DNA of 64,000 nt from Prorocentrum cordatum (taxonomy: Eukaryota > Sar > Dinophyceae > Prorocentrales > Prorocentraceae): positions 451,951-515,950 of the forward strand of contig CAUYUJ010002069.1 in the NCBI GenBank assembly GCA_963575745.1, read 5' to 3'. The translations under genes and the position numbers were made by a program. This document shows positions 32,946 through 42,065 of this stretch, one piece after another (within the stretch, counting starts at the first letter, position 1; every line of letters starts with the position of its first letter). Under the pieces are notes generated by a model. It worked only from the letters and a program-made list of their open reading frames with translations. It did not search any database and was not told where the DNA came from.

Positions 32946-34404
32946 ATGCCCGCCCGCAGAAGCAGGCTAACACCGGCGGACAGGGCGCAGCCGCAGGAGC
33001 AGGAGCAGGAGGCGGTGGGCAGGAGGGCGAGGCGGTCACGGAGCCCAGGGAGACCCACGAGACAGCATTCGAGCCCTGCAGCGCCTCGCGCTCCAGAACG
33101 CCGCAGAACTCCCCGCGCTGAGCCGCATCGCAGGCGAGTTCTGGCTCGCGCCCCCCCCGGAGGACTGGGCCCAGGCGCCGATCGAGACGGGCCGAGAATG
33201 CGGCGGGAAGGTAAAGGCGGCGGGCAAGGGTCACGGACTCGGACCACCTCGCGGCCACGAGGCGGCGACGCCAGCCGAGGTGCGCACCAAGGCGCTCGAG
33301 AACAAGCAGGACCTCGACCCGTCGATGCAGTGGGCCCCCAGAGCTTCGCGGAGTTCCTGGAGCAGCTGGAGCAGCCGTGCGGAGTGACCTTCGTCACCGA
33401 GGTCTCCCTGCAGCGCAAGATCCAGGAGTGCTACGAGCCCTCCGACGAGGCCATGGAGACGGGCGCGCGCAGGGTGAAGCTCCTCTACTCGATCAACGCG
33501 GCCCCCTCGTTTCGCGCGGCACCCCACCGGCGGCAGATCGAGGGTGGGCAGATCACCGAGATCATGGGGTTCAAGGGGGAACTATTCATGCAGGGCGCGG
33601 CGTTGGCGCCGGCTTACCTGGGCGCCGAGAGGAGCCGCTCAGCGGGCCCGAAGGGGGGCCTCGAGCGAGTCGTGGAGGCCCAGCTCAATCGGCGCCGCGG
33701 CCAGTAGAGTGCCAGCCGCACGCCTCGCAGCCCGGCAGCCGCAGGCGCAGCGGCTATTGCCCGCCGCGCCCTGCAGAGCACGGGCGAGCTCCTCCCGAAG
33801 CTGCTCGGGCACTCGGACACACTGCAGCGCCAGCTCTACGCCCACCGGGACCGCGTCGCCATGACGCTCGATCGCATCAGCGCCTCGAAGATTTCCAACT
33901 GCCGCGTGGAGGGGGCGGGCCCGCTCGACGGCGCTGCTCAAGATGCAGATCCAAGAGCTCGCGGCGGCGATCGACAAGTGCAGGGAGGTCGGAGCCTACC
34001 TCGCGGATGCCAGCCGCCTGTGCAAAGGGCTTTTCCCGTGGGGGCTTGACTGCGCGAGGTGCAAGTGCGACGAGCTGGAGGGCTTCTGCAGCAAGTGGGC
34101 GCACAGTGACCACGGCTGGGGCTACGACGAGGTCGCGAAGGACGGGGCGCCCACCATGGGCGGCGGGGCAGCGGCCGAAACCATCATCAGCATCCAGCCG
34201 CAAAGGCCGCCGTGCAGGTTCCCCAGTCCAGCGGTAAAGATCGCGAAGCCGCCCCTGCAGGAGCAGCCGCCCATGCATCACATGGCGCAGCAGCCGCTCC
34301 CGACGCAGCGCCCCAGCAGCAGCGACGTTAGAACGTACGACCAGGATGGTCGGCATCGGCGGCCCAGCAGCAGCGCGCAGAATACAGCGGGGGTCGAAGT
34401 GTGA
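32946..34404 (+). pseudogene. Broken coding region of unknown function (possibly another retroelement ORF1)
   Basis: One frame reads FAEFLEQLEQPCGVTFVTEV, KIQECYEPSDEAMETG and FKGELFMQGAALAPAYLG to a TAG at 33705-33707. It then continues in the same frame with ALQSTGELLPKLLGHSDTL and HRDRVAMTLDRISASKISNC (coiled-coil-like). A frame change near 33920-33945 leads into MQIQELAAAIDKCREVGAYL, KGLFPWGLDCARCKCDELEG (Cys-rich, CARCKC) and a Pro/Gln-rich end with a stop at 34402. Composition is protein-like but I do not recognise the family. The place directly after a retroelement, coiled coil and Cys cluster suggest mobile-element origin; a decayed host gene is the alternative. Confidence 0.45.
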
Positions 34405-34554
34405 GAAGCCTGCCAGCTCGCGCCCGCCAGACAGCCAATCAGTACGATTCCCAGCTTCAGGGCGCCGAAGGGCACTAGCAGCAGCAGCTAGGTGATCAGG
34501 CGCCCGCCAGCTTGCCAAGCAGCACTGCGCCCAGCTGCAGGGGGCCGAAGGGCA

Positions 34555-34556
34555 CT

Positions 34557-34590
<34 letters not shown>

Positions 34591-34592
34591 GC
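34555..34592. repeat. (CAG)n microsatellite
   Basis: About 12 CAG triplets (34558-34590). Confidence 0.9.
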
Positions 34593-34934
34593 ACTATAGC
34601 GCGCCAGCCTGAAGAGGACGAGGGGGAGTGGAGAGGAGTTGTGGAGTGTGGGGGAGTGCAGAGGTCCTCAGCAGGGGTCGCCCCGCCCCCGAGTAACGGG
34701 GGCAGCGCCTCCTGCCCGCTTTTTTTGCGTCTCTCTTTCGGTCCCAAGCGGGGTCTCCCGCTGGAGGGGCACGAAAACCACCCACCACGGGGCGGGGGCC
34801 TCGACGCCCCAGGCTGCCCCCCTGAAGCAAAGGGGGCTAGCATCCATATGATGATTCCCTGGGGGCCCCACCCGTGTTTCACAGCCCCCGCGAGGGGGCG
34901 CTCGAGACCATGGACCCCCAAGGGCCTTTACGTT

Positions 34935-35070
34935 TACCTCCTCCTCCTCCTCTTCCTCCTCTTCCTCCTCCTCCTCCTCCTCCTCCTCCTCCTCCTCCCC
35001 GTCCTCCTCCTCCTCCTCCTCCTCGTCCTCCTCCTCTTCCTCCTCCTCCCCTTCCCCTCCTCGCCCTCCC
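34935..35070. repeat. (TCC)n microsatellite
   Basis: CTC/TCC triplets with a few CGT and CTT variants. Confidence 0.95.
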
Positions 35071-37479
35071 CTCCCCGGGTCGCCTACGGCCCCGGGGGAA
35101 AATGGAGAGGGGCAAGTCGAGACAACGGCGGCAATTCCATTGTGCCTTAGTCCGTCTTGGGCCCCGTGGGAGCTTCTCGCCGCCGCAGCTGGATCCGCCC
35201 GGAACAACGTCCGAGGCGGGGACTCATCCATAGCCACCGCCTGGGGGTTCGATCTTCGCGGGCTTCCGTTGGCGGTGGACATGGATAGATTCGGGCCCCG
35301 GGGGCCAGCATATATCCATATCCACCGCCCGCTGGGTCCCCAGGACGTCGGTCGACCCATGCCTTATCCTCTCTGGCAATGTGGCCCTCGGAAGGGTCTT
35401 TGTCCGCTCGCGTGTCCTCCCCAATCAACCCCGACTGTAGTCCTTCCCGCCGAAACTGTCGCCCGAAAAGACGGGAAATTCGGGGATACGCCTCCAGGGA
35501 GCTATCCAGACGCACCCCTTATCGAGAATGACCCCCCCCACAGTATATCCCCGAATTCGGCCCCAGTTATCTGTCCAGCCGAAAATCCAGAGAGTCGGAG
35601 ATCAGGGTCGCCATCCCTCCCGTTATTCTGTGCCTCTTGCACGGCGGCGGGCATCCGAATACCAAAGCCGCACTTCGTCGGGAGCGGTGACGACTCGCTC
35701 TACATGTACAAGTGCACGATGCCGGTCGTCCGAGGCTCGCCATACAGCCTCGTGGATTCGGCGGGCGTGACGGCTGCGCCCAGCGCTGCCTGCGCTTCCG
35801 AGAGCAGCAGCCGTGCTGCCCATGAGAGCGGGCGCGGTTGGAACAACGAGCCTGCGGCACCCTCCGTTTTGTCGGCCTCCTCCGTTCGTAGGCACGCTAA
35901 CGGCGATGCAGGTGGCGGCGATGCAGGTGTCCCAACATTGCCTTTGACCTTCATCGCCGTTGGCGTGGCCTGGGCTCATGTCGGCGTCGTCGTCGTCGCC
36001 ACCTCGTCCTCGATCGCGCCTCTTCTGTCGCGGCCGCTCTGTCGTCGCCCGCCGCCGTCGCCGCCGTCGTCGTCCTCATGCCGTGCCGTGCCGTGACGTC
36101 CTTCATCAGCCACGCGTGACGAGCGACACAGCATGGAGAGCATGCTTGGGACATGCTCTTGCTGTTCGTCGCGCAGCCTGATCCTGAGGAGGGCGACTGA
36201 GAAGGCAGGGCGGAAGGACAATGCTTCGCAGGCCTAGAGGTTGACACCAACACCAATATCGGCGGTGTGCGTCCACCGAGGGAAAAGATCCCCACCTCGG
36301 TGATGGTGGTAATACTTCTGGCTTTCAAGGTGGCCGAAATCTTACTGCCAACACCGAAATCGAGGATGAATCTTCCCCTGTGGAGGCAAGCCCCCTTGTG
36401 TTGGTGTTGGTGCCCATGTCCAGGCCTCCGAATGCTGGCAGACGGGAAAGAGGTGGCGCGCCTCGGACCAACATGCCCAGCGACTTCCCGTCTCCCTGCA
36501 CAGGGAGAACGCGCGGGCGGTGTTGCGGCGCCTTCAGACCCTGTCTGGAGGGGCGGGGGTGGCAGCGGCCCGCCTGGCCGCGGCCACGGCGGCCTCCACG
36601 GCAGACGCCGTGTGAGGTGCCCCCTGCGCTGCCTAGCGCCCCCCGCCCACCCCCCCCCCGCCCTTGCTGGGCAGCGCGGGCGCCCCCCTCGCCCTTTCGC
36701 CAACGTCGCGCCGGCGACCCCTCCCACGCGCCGCCCGGCCTTTCCCCGGCGGGGCGGTGGATGGATCCCGCAGAGGGCAATCCCCACCAAGCCGCATCGC
36801 GCTGGGTTCGGGCGGCCACCCCGCCCAGGTCGCCGCCGTAGGGTCCGCAGCCTCGTCGCGGGCGGCTCTTCTCTCCCGGCCCCTGGCCCGGCCTGTCTGC
36901 TTGCGGCCGCTGCTTTCTCTCCTCCTTGTCCTCCTCCCCCTCCTCCCCCTCCCTTCGCTTCTGCTCGTTGCTTCCCTCCCTTTCCTTTCCTCCTGCTCCC
37001 TGCCTGCTGTCTCCGCCTGGCCCGTCTTCTGCCTGCCCGCCCGCCCCGCCGGCCCTGGCCTCCCGCCTGGGCGTTCGTCGTCGTCTGCCTGCTTCTCCCC
37101 TCCTCGTCCCCTTCCGCCGGACAGCACAGCCTGCCCGGAACCAGCGTGGCGGCATATAGGGGCCTGACAAGCGCTTTGAGTCTGCTCGCAAGGAACGGCA
37201 AGGCGCCTTGGGAGGCCCAGAAGGGCCAGCAGACCTTTTCCAAGGGCGTCCTGGGGGCCGCCGAGACGGATTAGGACCAGGACCTGGTCAGCAAAAACAG
37301 GGCGGCAGAAGAGGTGGCGCGTGAAACGCCGCTGGTCCGCCCCTCCCCGCCCACTGCCGCTGCCTCCCTCGGAGGAGGGCCAGCTGAGACATCGGCGGCT
37401 CGCTCGCCAGGCCCAGGTCTGGTCAAAATCGGTCCCTGGACCCCTCCCAGGGTCCAGGAGGAGGAGGACCAGGACGACC
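35071..37479. other. No gene recognised
   Basis: Open frames exist on both strands (for example 35140-36096 plus and 35951-37243 minus) but show no domain. 35980-36080 is CGT/CGC-rich and 36630-37110 is C-rich with CTCC and GCCCG runs, which explains their length. A short plus-strand segment near 35660-35765 (HFVGSGDDSLYMYKCTMPVV) is the least repeat-like part and could be an isolated exon; unsupported otherwise. Confidence 0.4.
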
Positions 37480-37960
37480 AAGACGACCAGGAGGACGAGG
37501 AGGAGGAGGAGGAGGAGGAGGAGGAGGAGGAGGACCAGGACCAGGACCAGTCTTTCGAGGCGGGCCCAGCCGTGGCGACAAGGTGCTTCCAGGAGGCCCA
37601 AAGAGGGGTGAACAATCACGAGGGAGGGCCGCCGGTCCTCCCTGGCTCCGCTGGTTCTGGCCCGCTGAAGGGTATCTTCAGAATACTCGCTGAATGGGTA
37701 TCTCCAGAATACCCTCCGAGGGGCTATCTCCAGAATGCCTGCTGAGGGGTATCTCCAGAATGCCCGCTGCGACACGCGAACCAACCACGTTCTCAATCCC
37801 CAGGGGTCAACGTCCCGAGCCTGTCCTGGCCTCCCGCCCCGCGAAGCGGAGCGACACGCGGTCCGCTCGCAGGGCACGGCGTGTCGCCAGGGCCGCAGCC
37901 GCGGCGCGCTAAGCAAAGTGCCCTGTAACACTGCCGCCGCCGTCGCCGCCGCCGTCGTCG

Positions 37961-38024
<64 letters not shown>

Positions 38025-38030
38025 GACTGC
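37480..38030. repeat. GGA tract (37488-37545) and CGT/CGC tract (37930-38025) with a short repeat between
   Basis: 37665-37765 holds four copies of a GGGTATCTCCAGAATGCCCGCTGA-like ~30-bp unit. The flanking tracts are triplet microsatellites. The long minus-strand frame across 36633-38246 is built from these. Confidence 0.85.
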
Positions 38031-38286
38031 AGGCTGAGCGCAGGCCGCAGCCATTTGACTCGAACAGCGGTGCGGGCGCGTGCGCGTCGCCCTCGCGCGC
38101 GGGCCGGTGCGCGCGCGCGCCGAGAGCCCCGCTCTTGCAGCGCCTTGAGCGCTGCTCCGCGAGCGCCGGCCGGGCGCGCCGTGCGCTGGGGGATGCCGGG
38201 CACCGCCCCAGACGCGTGGGCCGCTCTGCTGCCCAGAGGCCCGCAAGGGTGCTCGCAGGAGGACTCAGACCTCAGGAGGGAAGGGG

Positions 38287-38413
38287 ACCGATACCGCCGC
38301 CCGGGCCTCCTGGGAGGCCCTCGTCGCCCTCGTCGCTACGGCTGGATTCGTTTCGAGATTCTGGTCAGAACGCACCCTTGGAGAGGTCCAGGGAGTAGCG
38401 CTATGGGTATCGT
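38287..38413 (+). mobile_element. Short TIR element family C, copy 2
   Basis: Left end CCGATACCGCCGCC, right end GTAGCGCTATGGGTATCG. The core matches copies 1 and 3 (CTACGGCTGGATTCGTTTCG, TTCTGGTCAGAACGCA, AGGTCCAGGGAGTAGCG). Confidence 0.75.
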
Positions 38414-38434
38414 TTCGCGCACCCAAGACGCCCA

Positions 38435-38467
38435 CCTCCTCTCGTGATGAGGAATCACGACGGGAGG
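38435..38467. repeat. 14-bp inverted repeat with 5-base loop
   Basis: CCTCCTCTCGTGAT (38435-38448), loop GAGGA, ATCACGACGGGAGG (38454-38467); 12 of 14 pairs match. Lies between the two family C copies. Confidence 0.7.
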
Positions 38468-38630
38468 TCTTGGCCTTTTTCGGCCTCTGGGGGGCCATCG
38501 CCGGTTTCGGGCCGTGCGAAACGGTCCGGGATGAAACATTGGCCCCAGGGAAGGGGTCCAGACTTTTGGGGGTCGACGTTGCGAAAAAGTCACGGCCTCG
38601 GAGTTTTGGGTCAGAGGAGAAAGAGATCAT

Positions 38631-38744
38631 ACCGATACCGCTGCTCGTCCTGGAGAGCCCTCGTCGCCACGGCTGGATTCTCTTCGAGGTTCTGGTCAGA
38701 ACGTATCCCGAGAGAGGTCCAGGGAGTAGCGGCGTCTGTATCGT
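38631..38744 (+). mobile_element. Short TIR element family C, copy 3, next to a splice acceptor
   Basis: ACCGATACCGCTGCTC at left and GAGTAGCGGCGTCTGTATCG at right are imperfect inverted repeats. The element ends 21 bases before the inferred exon at 38766. The bases between (TTTGGTTCTTGTCCTCCCAAG) look like a polypyrimidine tract plus AG, so the element may supply the intron's 3' end. Confidence 0.75.
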
Positions 38745-38765
38745 TTTGGTTCTTGTCCTCCCAAG

Positions 38766-39575
38766 GACGCCGCGCTGGCCCGCTGGACCTTCCTGCGCTA
38801 CTGCGTGCTCGGCCTGATCCTGCTCTGGCGCGTTTGCAGGCTGCGCCGGAAGGCAGAGGACGGGGAGGCGCAGTGCTGCCTGAAGGGCATCCTGGACGCC
38901 AGCTGCCTGTTCGTCCGGACAGAGGGCGTCGGGCTTGTGATCTATTTTTCTGTGTCCGCCGTGATGGACAATGCCGCCATCTTCGTCTTCGGCAGAGGCG
39001 ACGAAGCTGGTTTCTGCGAGACCGTCAAGGCTGTCTCTTTGTACTCCATGGCGCTCGTCACCTTCTTGCCGAATGTGCTTCTTGGCATCCGGTTGCAGGA
39101 GACGTGCTACGACAAGCGATCCTGTGGAGTCAAGTGTGTGTTCATCTTGTTCATGGCCATCATTACTGCAGTATCCTTCGTGGTGCGGTTGTGGCTGGTG
39201 TACAACGAGGGCTATGCATCGCTCGTAAACTTGAGGCTCGAGAGCCTCAGTCTTCGTTGGAGGGTCGCGCTGAGTGTGGGTGTCCCCCCACTGGTCGACG
39301 GCATTCAAAGCACCATGCTGATATTGACAGGTCAACACAGCTGCCACCTCACGTGCCCGCTCCTCATCAAACCGAGCGTTGCTCAGCATCTCCTGGCAGA
39401 AATGGAAACCATCAAAAAGCAGATGATGACACTAGAGAAGCAGAATAAACAGCTGATCGAGATGAACGAGCCGCTGATCGAGAAGCTCAACACCCGCACC
39501 ACCAAAGAAAAGTCTCCCGATGCGAGGAAATCTGCTGGATGCTTCCCGACAGGTTTCACTATGAGTACTGGGTAG
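38766..39575 (+). CDS. Multi-pass membrane protein with C-terminal coiled coil (3' exon of a host gene)
   Basis: The frame opens after a stop at 38727; an acceptor CCCAAG at 38760-38765 would start the exon at GACGCC. The product reads DAALARWTFLRYCVLGLILL and has further hydrophobic stretches: VGLVIYFSVSAVMDNAAIFV, SLYSMALVTFLPNVLLGI, CVFILFMAIITAVSFVVRLW and VALSVGVPPLVDGIQSTML, i.e. about five membrane segments. Charged loops lie between, and a Lys/Glu/Leu heptad-like region (METIKKQMMTLEKQNKQLIE) follows before the stop at 39575. I do not recognise the family. 39331-39399 could be a 69-base intron: ACAG before GTCAAC and a GGCAG end. Removing it keeps the frame (ILT then EMETIKK) and brings the coiled coil next to the last membrane segment. 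The start codon and upstream exons are not identified. Codon use and composition are plainly protein-like, unlike the neighbouring repeats. Confidence 0.8.
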   Translation, partial: DAALARWTFLRYCVLGLILLWRVCRLRRKAEDGEAQCCLKGILDASCLFVRTEGVGLVIYFSVSAVMDNAAIFVFGRGDEAGFCETVKAVSLYSMALVTFLPNVLLGIRLQETCYDKRSCGVKCVFILFMAIITAVSFVVRLWLVYNEGYASLVNLRLESLSLRWRVALSVGVPPLVDGIQSTMLILTGQHSCHLTCPLLIKPSVAQHLLAEMETIKKQMMTLEKQNKQLIEMNEPLIEKLNTRTTKEKSPDARKSAGCFPTGFTMSTG

Positions 39576-40179
39576 GGTTGCGAGAATGTTCTTGCAGTCT
39601 CGTTGCGATTCAGAGTTGCTGATGGGTCAGCCGACGCTCTCTTTATATCGGTTCCGAGCGGCGAGTTCATGTTCCAGTACGTTTGTTGCATATCTCGTGG
39701 GAAAAAAGGCTCAAGACTTCGGAGGAAGAGAGGCTGCACGCTGAGCACATTACTTGGTAGAGTTGACACGCGTTCGTAACAACAGCAAACGCAATAGCAA
39801 CATCAGCCGTCCCAGTACAGTCAAGCCGACGAAACAAGGACTGGCTTGGGCCCAGGAGGGGCCATGGCTTTCGCGCCGCTCTGCGCGGCTCGCTGAGGCC
39901 AGCGAAGCCGCCTCGCTCCTCTCCGAGAGCCCCTCGTGGCCTCACGGCAGCGCGACGGCCCGCAGACACGACGTCGGCATCGGTCGCCACAGCACAGTTG
40001 CGAATCGCTGAAGCAGGGACCGCCCGGGCTTTCGGGAGGGGCTCGGGCTCTCGGGCCGCTCCTCGGGCCTCCGTGGGGCGGAACTTGTGGCCCGGGCCCG
40101 CCGTGGCCACCAGAGCCTCCTCGTTCCTTGCTGTGCGCGGCCTCGCAGAGGGGACGCTTCCTCCTCCCCCCCCCCCCTC
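39576..40179. other. Downstream of the membrane-protein gene; no gene recognised
   Basis: 39576-39760 may be its 3' UTR. The remainder is GC-rich without exon-like frames. Confidence 0.4.
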
Positions 40180-40305
40180 CTCCTCCTCCTCCCTCCCTCC
40201 CTCCTCCCTCCTCCCTCCTCCTCCTCCTCCTCCTCCTCCTCCTCCTCCTCCTCCTCCTCCTCCTCCTCCTCCTCCTCCTCCTCCTCCTCTTCCTCCTCGC
40301 AGCAC
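40160..40305. repeat. (TCC)n microsatellite
   Basis: C-run then CTC/CCT/TCC triplets; creates the Leu/Ser/Pro and Glu/Arg/Gly frames seen on both strands. Confidence 0.95.
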
Positions 40306-41914
40306 ACGCTGGCTGCGCCGGCACCGCGCCGCTGCGGCCGCCCCTCGCGCTCCCCGCGGCTCCCTCCGCCTCCCGGGCTCCGCTCGCCCCCGGCGGCCGG
40401 CGGACCTCTCGGCCCGCGCGCGGCCGAGGGGGGCACGGGGCCCCGCGCGGGGCTCCCTCTGGCACGGCGATCGAGGAGGACGCGGGAAGATCAGGGGCAG
40501 CGTCAGGGGTGGGGATGGGGCTCCCTCTGGCACGATCGAGGTGGCCGCGGGAGGATCAGGGGCAACGTCAGGGGGGGGAGAGGGAGGCTCAGGGGGGGGG
40601 GGTCTTCGGTAGCAGAGCATGGGAGCCTGGCATGTCCTCGGAGTTCTGTCGTCAGGATGCTTTGCCGTCCTCTTCTCCTCCCCCTTTCTGTCGTGAGCTG
40701 TGGCAGCCGCGCGGCCGCGGGGCTGCGTGGCACAAATTGGCCTCGATGGCCGTTGCAAGCCGGCCAGGGCGCTCTCCAGGGGCGACGCTGCCCAGTCCAG
40801 GGTGCCGCTGCAGCGTGCCAGTGGCCGCGCGTTGGGATGCGTAGTTGCTCATTCTGGGAGGTGCCCAAGGGGGCCACCACCCGCATCACTGCTGTCTTTT
40901 CTGGCGAGTGCTTCGCACCCAGTGGGCGTGTACCAGCGCCGCTATCTACTTCTGGGCTGTCGCGCCGGCTCGTGGAGCCAATGGGCTGTGCTCGTGTAGT
41001 CGCTCTTTTTGCCGACTTTTTTGTTGGATTTTGTCCTCTCTCCCTCTCTCTCTCTCTCTCTTCCTCGTCCTCTCTTGCCCGCCCCTCTGGCCGCCCAGCT
41101 GCAGCCCGATGTTGGCCCGTCCCATGGTTCTTGTTGGCGCTGACCCCGTAGGGTGATCCACAGGTGCCGCCTCTGCGATGATCGGTAGAGCTCGCCATGT
41201 GGCTTCTTATCTCACTCGGGACGGCCATCCCAGCGCAGTTTAGGGCATGCAAGCAGCACCTGCCACTCCGATGTTGGGCATGCAGGCAGCACCTGTCGCA
41301 CCAGTCTTTGTCCCCCTCCTCTTCCTTTTTCCTCCTCCTCCTCCTCCTCCTCCTCCTCCTCCTCCTCCTCCTCCGCTTGCTCTGGCGCATAACTGCCCGA
41401 ATTGCCGCCCCAAGTTTCGGCCACGTTCGCAGGACATGCGTTCTGCTGGAAGCCGTGGTCTCTGTCTCTAGGCGGCATCCTGGCCAGCGCCGCTACGACA
41501 GGTAACGCAAATTTACGTGGCGACTCACGGAGCTGTCATCAGTTGTTACCTCACCAGCACCACTGCTGCAAAAAAAAATAGCGTGCGATGGCGTTTGGTA
41601 ATCGATGAGAGAGCGCCGATCTAGCGTCGATTAGAGTCGATTTAGCGTCGACTCAGCGTCGATTAGCGTCGGTTCGCAAGAGCCAACAAGATGGTATGGG
41701 AGGCTCGCGTGAGTTGCCACCGATGGATGCATCGACCCCCAATCGCCCGATCGTCGCCGATGGGGGCCCGATGGCCCATCCCGCCCAGGAGCGTGAGGTT
41801 CGCTATCAGGGACGTGTTGCTGATCTATCGGCGACAGATCGCCGATTTAAGCTCGATGCTTCCACCCCTGAGCCCCCCCTTACACGCCGGTCGTCGGAAG
41901 GAGGTATCTATGGA
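40306..41914. other. No gene recognised; short microsatellites
   Basis: 40430-40610 has repeated GCTCCCTCTGGCACG and AGGATCAGGGGCA(G/A)CGTCAGG units. 41040-41065 is (CT)n, 41325-41375 is (TCC)n, and 41615-41675 is a 13-base repeat of GCGTCGATTAG(C/A). Confidence 0.5.
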
Positions 41915-42065
41915 TTTCCAGATCCCACTCTACTTGAGGCGCCTTCCTACTTCAAGAATCGAGCGGTTTTCCTTCTTCCGTCCGCTTCAGGGAGCGGGCG
42001 GAAGCCCAATCCACCTTCAACGCCTTCCTACTTCGTGTTTCTACGCACTTTTTCTGGCCGACGGA
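41915..42065 (+). repeat. Dispersed repeat D, copy 2
   Basis: Shares CAGATCCCA(C/A)TCTACTT, CGCCTTCCTACTTCAAG, AGCCCAATCCACCTT and CGCCTTCCTACTTCGTG with 20325-20490, in the same order. Confidence 0.7.

Noticed and set aside
36633-38246. 537-residue minus frame
   Set aside because: Spans CGT and GGA microsatellites and GC-rich DNA with no domain; length is explained by composition.
38160-38280. Upstream exon for the membrane-protein gene (GMPGTAPDAWAALLPRGPQG frame)
   Set aside because: No convincing splice sites or family support; could not be tied to the 38766 exon.
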